DNA of 64,000 nucleotides from Symsagittifera roscoffensis (Eukaryota; Xenacoelomorpha; Acoela; Convolutidae): NCBI RefSeq assembly GCF_963678635.1, contig NC_087062.1, forward strand, positions 62,001 through 126,000, given 5' to 3'. Below the pieces are notes generated by a model. It was not told the DNA's origin. It searched no databases and worked only from the letters and a program-made list of their open reading frames with translations. Of the stretch, positions 1-9,517 are shown piece by piece (positions within the stretch are counted from its first letter, which is position 1; each line of letters opens with the position of its first letter). The position numbers and the translations under genes were made by a program.

Positions 1-261
1 CGACGAACGAATCATTTCCTAAATGCTTTTCTCCTTAACAGTCGCAACTCTATAAAACTTAATTCTAAACTTTTTCATAAACTTTTTTATTCTACGTAAA
101 CTTTTGATAACATTTTTTCTTGAAAGCTTTGAAGCTTTTACAATTCTTTTAATAATTTTTTGCAACATATTTTTAATCTTCTACGTCCTATTTGAAATAT
201 ATTTACAATTTTCCAACTCATTGACCACATCCACAGGTACGATAGCATAAAGTCTATTTAA

Positions 262-486
262 ATGATACGAACAATTTTTAGTAGAACATATATTTCTTTA
301 CTATTCGTAATTTTCATCACACTTTTTTCATCCCTAATTATGAAAATTTGCAAATGTGTAAAAAAGGCAATAGTCACATTCGCCTTAGCAACAATCCTTT
401 TAATTTTATTCATCGAAGAATGTTACAATAAACATAATCTTCTCACTAAAATATTTATACATTGGACACACTTCCAAAAATGCTAA
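262..486 (+). CDS. Short two-segment membrane peptide, copy 1
   Basis: A 74-residue frame with two hydrophobic stretches (about residues 8-28 and 36-52) separated by a short Cys/Lys-rich hinge (KICKCVKK). It is the first gene of the post-pol cluster. The stop codon at 484-486 is shared with the copy at 8198, and the third copy (43449) has a stop at the same place. It could be a free-standing viroporin-like or accessory membrane peptide, or the N-terminal anchor of ORF-A, which follows directly in the same region. I do not recognise a family. The alternating membrane and loop pattern is what is seen; any role is inference. Confidence 0.5.
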   Translation: MIRTIFSRTYISLLFVIFITLFSSLIMKICKCVKKAIVTFALATILLILFIEECYNKHNLLTKIFIHWTHFQKC

Positions 487-1581
487 CCAATCATCACCAA
501 AGCAGTCTTCACCGACATCTCACCAAGAAAACCCAACAATACCTACAACTACCCAAAACCCCAAACATCCACACGTATTTCATTTCAAGATAACCCGTAC
601 ATTTTTGAACAACACGCCCACTTATCTGAACCATTAGAACCAGTTAATCGACAAGCACCTTTAAGCGAACCAACATATAAATAATATCCCACCTTACAAC
701 AAGATCTCAATCGATTAAGACATATTAGTCAAAATCAAATTACACTCGAAATAAACAGACAAATTATACACCCAACACAAAATAGAAATTTTCAAACTCC
801 CAGAGTTACTTTTAGCATTCCTCAATCACCAACACCATCAAGTTCAGAAACCTCTAGTATAAAAATACCAGACACCCCTACACTTACATCACAGCAAAGT
901 ACACCTAATTTTCCATCAGACTATCTAGGATCAACACCAACATCCGCACATTTACGTGAAACTTCTTTTAACCCTCGTAACACCACCGAACGACTACCTT
1001 ATTGGGCAACACAATCTTATCCGCAAGGGGAACCAAACTTAGTAAACGACCCAATAGATACTTCATCAGATACAACACTATCATCCTTACCAGAAACATT
1101 ATCACTCCCCTCGACACCATCAATAAGTCAAAAATCACCATCATTTTTCCCATTGAATTTTCCAAATAATCTTGACGCTCGATACAGAGAACGATCAACA
1201 AATATACCCCTACGATTAGATTGGAATAAATTCGTAGCACTTCCTCCACATTTCGGACAACATAACGAAAGCCCCCGACTACACAGTTGGGCACTCAATA
1301 GATTACAATATAGACAAGATATCCACGAATATATCCGAGAACACAACGTTCAATTATTACAACAAATCAGTCTTCAATTAAAGTTCGAACTAACAGTCAA
1401 ATTTAATAATATCATACAACACCCCTATCCATTAAGTCCACTAAATATAACAGCTCAAACACTACCACCATCATTTATAACAACTGGAGTAATATATAAA
1501 TACGATAGATATACAAAAAACACAGTTGGATATATAACATTCTATCCGTATTCCGGATTATCATACACATGTATATTTTAA
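487..1581 (+). pseudogene. ORF-A: Pro/Ser/Thr-rich protein with C-terminal conserved domain, copy 1
   Basis: Unrecognised gene following the membrane peptide. The N-terminal part is Pro/Gln/Ser-rich (QSSPKQSSPTS-type sequence, then many SP, TP and PS pairs up to about 1145). The last 142 residues (1153-1581) are open and look globular, with an LDW..F motif, a conserved HSWALNRL motif and a helical stretch of Gln/Leu. There is a TAA at about 678-680 and a frame change near 590, so the copy is broken. The same reading is preserved in the diverged copy at 43669, mostly by substitutions within the frame, which argues that this was a real protein. The stop at 1579-1581 overlaps the start of the envelope-like frame at 1569 by 13 nt. 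Function unknown; a matrix- or tegument-like accessory protein is only a guess. Confidence 0.55.
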
Positions 1582-4197
1582 AGATTTTAACTTTTCAACA
1601 CGTCATTTTTCTAATTTTTTCCGAACAAAACACAAATCCATCTCCTTGCACAGGACCCCAGGATTTATTAGTAACACAATATGATTTTGAAAAAAACGAA
1701 CGAAAAACACTACACAAATATGCTATAAATCAAGTAACACAATAAGAAACAGAACCACAAGCTATAGAAACTACAAATGTAATGGCAACATTATTTTTAA
1801 AAGCCCGAGCAACGACAGTCACAGGATATAAATTTACAGCAGCATTTTCTGAAAAGAAAGTACATTGTTCACAAGTTTCCATTGGAAATAAAAACCGACT
1901 TGATCACAAATCATTTTATCAAAGCAACATCGAAAGATTTTTACATCTCAACCCCGATATTGTAAAAATGAATTACTCAGATTGAACATAACTAAAAACA
2001 AGCACTCAGACAGGAAAATAGTCGATTTCTAAGTCTTTGCCGATTCTATACACCAAGCAGAACTTGAACGATATCAAGGAAACATTAAATTAGACGAAAA
2101 TTACCCATATAGTGGCGCACAAGGACGATTAACCTATGATATACACGATAAACATTGGATACTACATATTGGAAAATAATCCTTCAAATTGCAAAGCAGA
2201 CACAAAAAAATAAAGGATATCAAGAAATAATGTTTTTTGATTGGAGAGTACAACTTGAAAAAATACAACTCACACGAGATTTATCTGATAACACAATGAT
2301 CTATCAAGGAATTAGATTACCGTGTAAAAACGATCAAGGTTATTGTGACCCCACAACTAGAACCCATGCAACAATTGTTTGGTTTCCCGAAGATACATGC
2401 ACAACATTTCAAGAAGCAAAAATACAAGCTCGAATAATAAAATTTCATGAAAAATACTTTATCGAATCATTTCCATACGAACAAGTGAACCCATCTCACA
2501 AACGAAGCAAAAAATTCAAAAATTCACACGATATAGGAAAAAAAGTAACACGTTTTCAAATCTATCAAGAAACAGTATTCGCTTGTAAATAAACAAACCC
2601 ACTCTACAGAACACAAAATTCAGAAACACTTGTCGAATACGAAAAAAGTTTCGACATGAACACTGGTAAAATTAAGTCTGACCCGTATGCAACAGGTCAC
2701 TATAAAAACGAAGGCACATCCTACGTCCCAGTCAACTTCTATAAAAGTAATGGTCAACCTGGTGGAAAACTAACACCATCCGATAGTAAAAGTACAAGTT
2801 TACAAGAATTATCACTTATGAATAACACCTACTTTGGAAACATACAATACGATATTCTTTTAGACATGAAATTAGACTACACAATTAGTGGAATTTTTCA
2901 AGAAATGTCACTGTCTGAATATGAAACACTTCATCAACTGTGCGAATTAGAAAGAACACAAATTTTACAATCACTAGCATTAGCAGTATTAAAAATACCC
3001 TACGCAGGATATTTATTATCAGGAAACAGATCAAATTTTCTTGAGTATGAAGGAAACATACTATGGTTTTATACTTGCACTAAAAAAGTATCACCCTTAT
3101 ATGTTTTTGAAGATAAACGTTGTTATAAAAGAATCTACAATTTTACATGTTCTACAAAAATATTCTTCAAAAATAAAGTACATTTTGTCGATACACTTTC
3201 AAGGCGAACAAATTTTTGGGAGACCGCAGTCCCATGTGGATCAGAAAACAGCCACAATGTCGTACAATTGAACCCTGACGATGATTAATACTATCTACTC
3301 ACACCATATCCTACATTAATGCAACCACTAAAAAAAATTTTGCCAGAAAGCATCCGAGCTATCGCTCGCAACCCAAACATTGATTTAAAATCAATTGGAA
3401 TACACTCTAAGGAATACACTGGAATACAACATCACATAGAAGACAGCTATTTCAAGAATTATTCACACAAATGGATACAATACAACGACAATCGATTGAC
3501 AAAAATTTAAGAAAATTGCCGAAACCGCAGGATTTGCAGATATTTATACACAAGACCACGGCGAACATGTTAAGGATATTAAATATTACATATATTTAAA
3601 CGGTGAAAAATACAGACCACAAGATTTTTCACCCATAATTATTTTTAGCTTTGTAACACTAAAAATTGAAATTCTTGCCTTTCTAGGATGACCCTATTAC
3701 ATCTTAGAGGATTGACTGTTTTATACGCAATGTTTAATATTATAGGATTTCTTTTCTCACTATTAAAAGGAATCTATAACACATGTGCTATACACACACA
3801 AGTAAACCGCCAAGCAAGCGTAACACGTTTTTTATTTGCAGTGTTTTTTGGAATATTTTCATCATCAATAAATAAAATACTTTTAGACGCACAAATAAAA
3901 GAATATAACACAAAATTAGCCACAAGACCAAATACATATGACGAAGAATATAATAATGTAGACACAACACCTACAGCCTCACAAGTACCAGCCCTACCAC
4001 AAAACCATCCATTATCATTAGTTCCCCGAAATTTCCGAAACTTAGCAATCACCAATAATCCAAATTTCAGACCAAGTACAGCACAAAGCCCCATTCAACA
4101 CATAACGACAAATCACTCACAAGATGATAATACCTATGAACAAATTATTGAACAACCTCATACCACAACTTTTCAGTCTCAACATATTTTTTTTTAG
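1569..4197 (+). pseudogene. Envelope-like glycoprotein gene, copy 1 (broken)
   Basis: Third gene of the post-pol cluster. It begins at an ATG overlapping the end of ORF-A and opens with a hydrophobic signal-peptide-like segment. A Cys-containing ectodomain follows; most of it is readable in one frame between 2155 and 4197, and a strong membrane-spanning segment lies at about 3721-3790. After that come a short Cys and a cytoplasmic tail of about 120 residues rich in Asn, Pro and Thr. In-frame stops at about 1743, 2590 and 3286, and frame changes near 2000-2155 and 3500-3690, inactivate it. Position after pol, signal peptide, ectodomain and C-terminal anchor are the classic layout of a retroviral-type env. 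The pattern of the region around 2880-3280 (helical core, then a Cys-Tyr and FVD..SRR motif) reminds me of gB-like class III fusogens found in nematode and arthropod elements; that family assignment is inference. Confidence 0.6.
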
Positions 4198-5975
4198 CCC
4201 ACGATCCCAGCCAACCTCCAAAATCCCAATCCAGTTATTCCACTTTTCGCTTTCCCGCCACCCGATTTCCAGTTATTATTACACCATCAAGCGTGAATTC
4301 AGACACTAACTCAGATATTTCAGTTTTTCATACCAGCTCACAATTTAATAACTCCGATATAGAAACTGCCGACGAATTCGCAGATTCCGAACCACCCCCT
4401 TCTACCCATACCCAGACCAACCCCTCAATTTTTTCACAACCCCCCTTTCTCTCCATCCAAACCAGTCATCCACTCGCATCCCTTTCCACTCCCTCTTATG
4501 CTTCCCAAGTAACCCCAACCTATTCCCCATTCACTTCTGAAAGATCAAATAATAAATCCCCAGATACTGTCCAAATCTCCGAAGAGCTCGATAGTTTTCC
4601 TTCATTACAACAACAATTAACATACCCCACACTCTTAACATCCACCAATTATCATCCACAGCAACATCATCAAATCCATCAAAGCCTACACCGCTATCAG
4701 ATTACACCCCATCATTAGCTCAATCATACACATCTACTGAAACATCCACTAGCACTAACCGAGCTTACCGCACTTTTAAACGAAAATTCTCAAATCACCC
4801 ATTCACAACCAAACCCGGAACAGCCAAAGAGTGTATCAACCACCCAGAACACACAAATACAAAGAACTTCCTTCAATTAACCTTACCCTCGTTTCCACAA
4901 TACATTTTAAATACAACTACCACCACTACTAATGACACAAGAAACTTTGTTGATGAGCAAGTTTTAATGCCAACACTTCATTGGAAAGCGTATTACCACT
5001 ATACTAACCCTCTTTCTATACCACTCACTAATACACATGAAATTAACGAAAGAAGCAAAAATATACTGTATAGACTCACAACACTACTAACACCTCGACA
5101 TTTTACATATGTTGGATTTTTAAAAATTCTAAAAGCACTCGCCGCACCCCGAGCTAACGAATTCCCATCGAATACTACGACCACAACATCATACGCCCTA
5201 ACCAAGATCACTTTTTAGATGAAGACCGTTTTGCAAACCCAAAACTAACCGAAAATTTTTTAAATTAAAACACCATACCTTTTTACATTTAATTTTTTCG
5301 ATAAAAAGCACGACCACATAGCTTCTGAAGCTCTAATTGACATCCAAGGATATGAAAGCTTTTATGATAAATTTCAGTTATTTTCACTAACCTTTCACTT
5401 TCTTTCACCACAGGAACGCGATTTGCACTGTTCCCATGACATAGTGTTACGCACTAAGCAAACACATACTTACACATATTATCGTTTTATACAAATGTAT
5501 TTTGACTTACACGCACCATCACGACAACCCCACCATCGTTTTCAGTATATTAACTCCAAATACACATCACCATTTTTTCTTAAATTTACCTATTGCATTA
5601 AAAATACTAACCTCCACGGCATCCTCCGTAACTACGACCCCATTACCCAAATGTATATAATCTGTCCCCTCACGAAGATCTTCAATGATGAAGAATCAAG
5701 ACACTTCATTATCCCGCATGAGTTCATCCAACCTATTGAAATTCCCATACTAGAGTTCATTCATAATACTAAATATAATCACAAAACTTACAATCTAATA
5801 CAAAACACATCTCATGAGTTCGCAGTAGGCACCGAAGAACTAAACACCATCAAAGCACTTCAATTGCTTTGGCCACTGCTACAAACTAAAAACGTCAGTC
5901 GCATACTAGCCAAAATTTAACAACATCCCATTTGATTCACGCAATCTTCCCCCATGGCTTTTTCCCGATGACTAA
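4198..5975 (+). pseudogene. ORF-C: second unrecognised accessory protein, copy 1
   Basis: This follows the envelope stop (TAG at 4195-4197) immediately. The true ATG is missing here because of a deletion of about 42 bp that the other two copies do not share. The N-terminal third is low-complexity (Ser, Pro, Thr, Gln: DSEPPPSTHTQT-like). The middle (4967-5218) contains a LHWKAYYHY motif and the C-terminal domain (5423-5920) is readable as about 165 residues ending in LLWPLLQTKN..R. Frame changes at about 4715, 5218-5420 and 5920 break it. By comparison with the third copy the stop is the TAA at 5973-5975, one base before an intron donor. No family recognised. The layout (disordered Pro/Ser N-terminus plus globular C-terminus) mirrors ORF-A. 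Confidence 0.55.
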
Positions 5976-5976
5976 G

Positions 5977-6057
5977 GTACGTATAATCAAAATAAATTTA
6001 ATTAATAAATTGGAATTGTACTAACCATTTTTATAAATGTTCAAATTCTCTTTTTAG
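5977..6057 (+). other. Spliceosomal-type intron at the end of ORF-C, copy 1
   Basis: An 81-nt GT-AG segment with donor AAG|GTACGTATAA, a perfect TACTAAC branch-like heptamer at 6019-6025, and a pyrimidine-rich acceptor CTCTTTTTAG|TC. The TAA stop of ORF-C ends one base upstream. The same arrangement is present in copy 2 (13955-14035) and in the diverged copy 3 (48739-48812). Confidence 0.7.
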
Positions 6058-7575
6058 TCTCTTTACCACCATCATCTACAAAAACAGAAAAAGAAGAATA
6101 AAAATAGAAACTTGCTAAATAAGAATACAAAACTAGTAATCTCTTTTGCTAAAACTTATTTGCTAAAAAAATTTTGCTCTATTAAGTTTTTCGCACTAAA
6201 TAATGTAGTAAAATTAAACCCCAATGTAGTAATTTCATTTATAAAATAATTCCCCAAGAAGCAGTAAAATTAAAACACGATAAAAATTTATAATTTAAAA
6301 TTTCCCCAAATATAGTGACTTTCAAATTTCAAGCAATAAATTCATGAAATGAAAAAGCAGTACTAAATTTTTCAATGTTTTCATTCATTCGCACAAGAAT
6401 TCTATCCATAATCGCACAGCTCGCCCACGAAGTTTTGTTTGAAATAAGTATTTCATGTTTCAAGTTTTCACTAACAATAACTCAAACATGCGATAACAAG
6501 TTTCGAGCTTTTGCTTAACCCGGTTGGAATGGAATTATAGACTACACTAAACTAACCAATGCAGTGAACTAAATACCATAACTCATAAAAATAACAGCAT
6601 GACTAAGAAAAAAAACCAATGGTACCCAAACCGAATTAAACGAGTTTAAAACTGGATAATTTATTCTTTTGAAGACTATTACAAAGTCTAAGAAAGAAAT
6701 AGAAAAACACAAAAAAGTCGTAAGACAAACCCAAACCAAAAACAATTTGATTTTTGAAAAAAGGACACAACCAAAAGTAACATAAGAAAGACCAGAAAAA
6801 ACCAACATAAAATGTTATCACATAACAGGACCCCTCAAAGAAACAGCACGAAATCATACTCCCACTCCTGGCCTAACCCACCAGAGAGGACGTCCTGAGC
6901 GCTCTTATAGCCGGCCTAACCCACCGCGCTACACCCATGCTTTGTCACCGCACTTCAATTTTTAATAAGAGGTACTCAAGGGTGAGTAACTCTTCAAAAT
7001 AACTGAACTATATTAAAAACGTTTTTGCGAAAACAACTAACTAAAATCATGACTAAAAACCAAATTAACAAAAATCTATAAAATAAAAATCATAATATGC
7101 AGTATATAGATCATACACAACAACAAAGACGACCATCCTAAGACTAGACGATCCCATCACAACTTGAACAAAATTGGCTAAAACACAACCGACATGCCGT
7201 CCACAATCGCGACTCAAAGGATTTCAAGTACGACTTGACTTCGCAGAAAAGGACTTCATTGAACCTGACCAATGACCACCTCGATGTTCAAGTATACGTA
7301 CAGATCCGGGTTACGAGGCATCCCTTCCAACTACGAATTTCATGCCCTTCCCAAACGAGGCTGAACACAAGACAGTCCTCCACTAATACAGAAAAACCTG
7401 ACATAGCAAACCATTTTGAAATCGGATTGATTTCATTGGGGATCGCATTCGTTGTCAAATGACAAGACGATAACATCATGTCCATAATTCCAGCGTTCTG
7501 GAACGTTCCTCTTCAAGGAGAAACCGGACAAGAAAAATGATGTTCGCCAAATGCCAACGTTCATCATCCATCCTT
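6058..7575 (+). other. 3' tail of the element, copy 1
   Basis: About 1.5 kb after the intron without a convincing long gene. It contains AT-rich runs, a conserved block at 6859-6950, and a short open frame at 7235-7462 (75 codons, Thr/Arg-rich with a hydrophobic C-terminal end). A matching frame exists at 15143-15442 and, extended into the LTR, at 50065-50421. The frame could be a last small accessory gene, but the support is weak. The LTR expected at the end is absent here because the duplication junction intervenes. Confidence 0.5.
6859..6950 (+). promoter_or_regulatory. Conserved block with repeated GGCCTAACCCACC, copy 1
   Basis: GC-richer block in an AT-rich tail. The 13-mer GGCCTAACCCACC occurs twice (6870-6882 and 6913-6925), separated by a palindrome-rich core containing AGGACGTCCT and GAGCGCTC. 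The first half, from TGGCCTAA to TCCTGAGC, is identical in all three copies even though the surrounding tail of the third copy is clearly diverged. The complementary strand has an A-box-like string (TAGCGCGGTGGG) but no B-box. Candidate structured RNA element or protein-binding site. Confidence 0.45.
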
Positions 7576-8197
7576 CCTCCAGGTCAAAAATAAGCAACTC
7601 GCTAAAACTTGACAACTAAAATAAATATCACGATAAAATTACAACCCTCCCCTGTAAAGATCAACAATGTTTTTCCAACTTAGACCTCTAAAACCCTCCA
7701 ACCAAAAATGGCAAATTAGCCTAAAGTAGAAAAAGACCATGATCATTTGGCCTAAAGTACAATTATTTCAAAAATATCCCAGATTACCCACCAAATAAAA
7801 ATAAAGCAAAAAAGACCTCCCGAGCACCATAAAATAAGTCCCCCGCAAATTTTTCAGGAAACTCAACCCACTTGTCAAAAAATCAATAAATAAACCGACC
7901 ACACTTGAATTTCGCACCAAAAACTCAAAAAATATTCGACGAACGAATCATTTCCTAAATGCTTTTCTCCTTAACAGTCGCAACTCTATAAAACTTGATT
8001 CTAAACTTTTTCATAAACTTTTTTATTCTACTTAAACTTTTGATAACATTTTTTCTTGAAAGCTTTGAAGCTTTTACAATTCTTTTAATAATTTTTTGCA
8101 ACATATTTTTAATCTTCTACGTCCTATTTGAAATATATTTACAATTTTCCAACTCATTGACCACATCCACAGGTACGATAACATAAAGTCTATTTAA
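7576..8197 (+). other. Spacer between pol and the membrane-peptide ORF
   Basis: This corresponds to 42839-43448 in the complete element and to 1-261 in unit 1. It holds a conserved Pro/Lys-coded stretch without a long frame. Just upstream of the membrane peptide, an AT-rich segment reads as a very hydrophobic 63-residue frame at 7995-8186; the equivalent frame in the third copy is not clean. An acceptor-like TCCACAG lies about 20 bp before the ATG. I see no confident gene here; it may be the 5' leader of a subgenomic RNA. Confidence 0.5.
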
Positions 8198-8422
8198 ATG
8201 ATACGAACAATTTTTAGTAGAACATATATTTCTTTACTATTCGTAATTTTCATCACACTTTTATCATCCCTAATTATGAAAATTTGCAAATGTGTAAAAA
8301 AGGCAATAGTCACATTCGCCTTAGCAACAATCCTTTTAATTTTATTCATCGAAGAATGTTACAATAAACATAATCTTCTCACTAAAATATTTATACATTG
8401 GACACACTTCCAAAAATGCTAA
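8198..8422 (+). CDS. Short two-segment membrane peptide, copy 2
   Basis: Differs from copy 1 by a single residue (Phe to Leu/Ser-type change in the first hydrophobic segment). It has the same start, the same stop and the same two predicted membrane segments with the KICKCVKK hinge between them. It is followed by ORF-A as in copy 1. As a recent duplicate it adds little independent evidence for coding. Confidence 0.5.
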   Translation: MIRTIFSRTYISLLFVIFITLLSSLIMKICKCVKKAIVTFALATILLILFIEECYNKHNLLTKIFIHWTHFQKC

Positions 8423-9517
8423 CCAATCATCACCAAAGCAGTCTTCACCGACATCTCACCAAGAAAACCCAACAATACCTACAACTACCCAAAACCCCAA
8501 ACATCCACACGTATTTCATTTCAAGATAACCCGTACATTTTTGAACAACACGCCCACTTATCTGAACCATTAGAACCAGTTAATCGACAAGCACCTTTAA
8601 GCGAACCAACATATAAATAATATCCCACCTTACAACAAGATCTCAATCGATTAAGACATATTAGTCAAAATCAAATTACACTCGAAATAAACAGACAAAT
8701 TATACACCCAAGACAAAATAGAAATTTTCAAACTCCCAGAGTTACTTTTAGCATTCCTCAATCACCAACACCATCAAGTTCAGAAACCTCTAGTATAAAA
8801 ATACTAGACACCCCTACACTTACATCACAGCAAAGTACACCTAATTTTCCATCAGACTATCTAGGATCAACACCAACATCCGCACATTTACGTGAAAATT
8901 CTTTTAACCCTCGTAACACCACCGAACGACTACCTTATTGGGCAACACAATCTTATCCGCAAGGGGAACCAAACTTAGTAAACGACCCAATAGATACTTC
9001 ATCAGATACAACCATATCATCCTTACCAGAAACATTATCACTCCCCTCGACACCATCAATAAGTCAAAAATCACCATCATTTTTCCCATTGAATTTTCCA
9101 AATAATCTTGACGCTCGATACAGAGAACGATCAACAAATATACCCCTACGATTAGATTGGAATAAATTCGTAGCACTTCCTCCACATTTCGGACAACATA
9201 ACGAAAGCCCCCGACTACACAGTTGAGCACTTAATAGATTACAATATAGACAAGATATCCACGAATCTATCCGAGAACACAACGTTCAAATATTACAACA
9301 AAACAGTCTTCAATTAAAGTTTGAACTAACAGTCAAACTTAATAATATCGTACAACACCCCTATCCATTAAGTCCACTAAATATAACAGCTCAAACACTA
9401 CCACCATCATTTATAACAACTGAAGTAATATATAAATACGATAGATATCCAAAAAACACAATTGAATATATAACATTCTATCCGTATTCCGGATTATCAT
9501 ACACATGTATATTTTAA
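8423..9517 (+). pseudogene. ORF-A, copy 2
   Basis: Near-identical to copy 1, with the same Pro/Ser-rich N-terminal region and conserved C-terminal domain. It carries an extra in-frame TGA inside the conserved HSWALNRL motif (Trp codon changed, about 9225), so it is more damaged than copy 1, whose last 142 codons are open. It also shares the TAA near 8614-8616 with copy 1. The end at 9515-9517 overlaps the envelope start at 9505 exactly as in copy 1. Confidence 0.55.

Larger units (their letters stand above)
1..7575 (+). repeat. Tandem unit 1 (partial) of the giant LTR element's post-pol module
   Basis: Positions 1-7575 match 7937-15556 base for base with only scattered differences (about 98% by eye). 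The largest difference is a deletion of about 42 bp near 4204 in this copy. The unit carries, in order, a membrane peptide, ORF-A, an envelope-like gene, ORF-C, an intron and a 3' tail. It ends abruptly at 7575, about 50 bp short of where an LTR would start, and runs directly into the beginning of unit 2. The window opens about 360 bp inside the unit, so more copies could lie upstream. Confidence 0.95.

Noticed and set aside
968-1346. Minus-strand frames at 968-1294 and 1128-1346 (and the equivalents near 8904-9282)
   Set aside because: Antisense to ORF-A; not preserved in the diverged copy 3.
3774-4094. Minus-strand hydrophobic frame over the envelope anchor region
   Set aside because: Mirror of the membrane segment and low-complexity tail; no independent support.
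6859-6950. tRNA gene or tRNA-derived SINE on the minus strand (A-box-like string)
   Set aside because: No B-box (GGTTCGANNCC) at the right distance and no cloverleaf; kept only as a conserved block.
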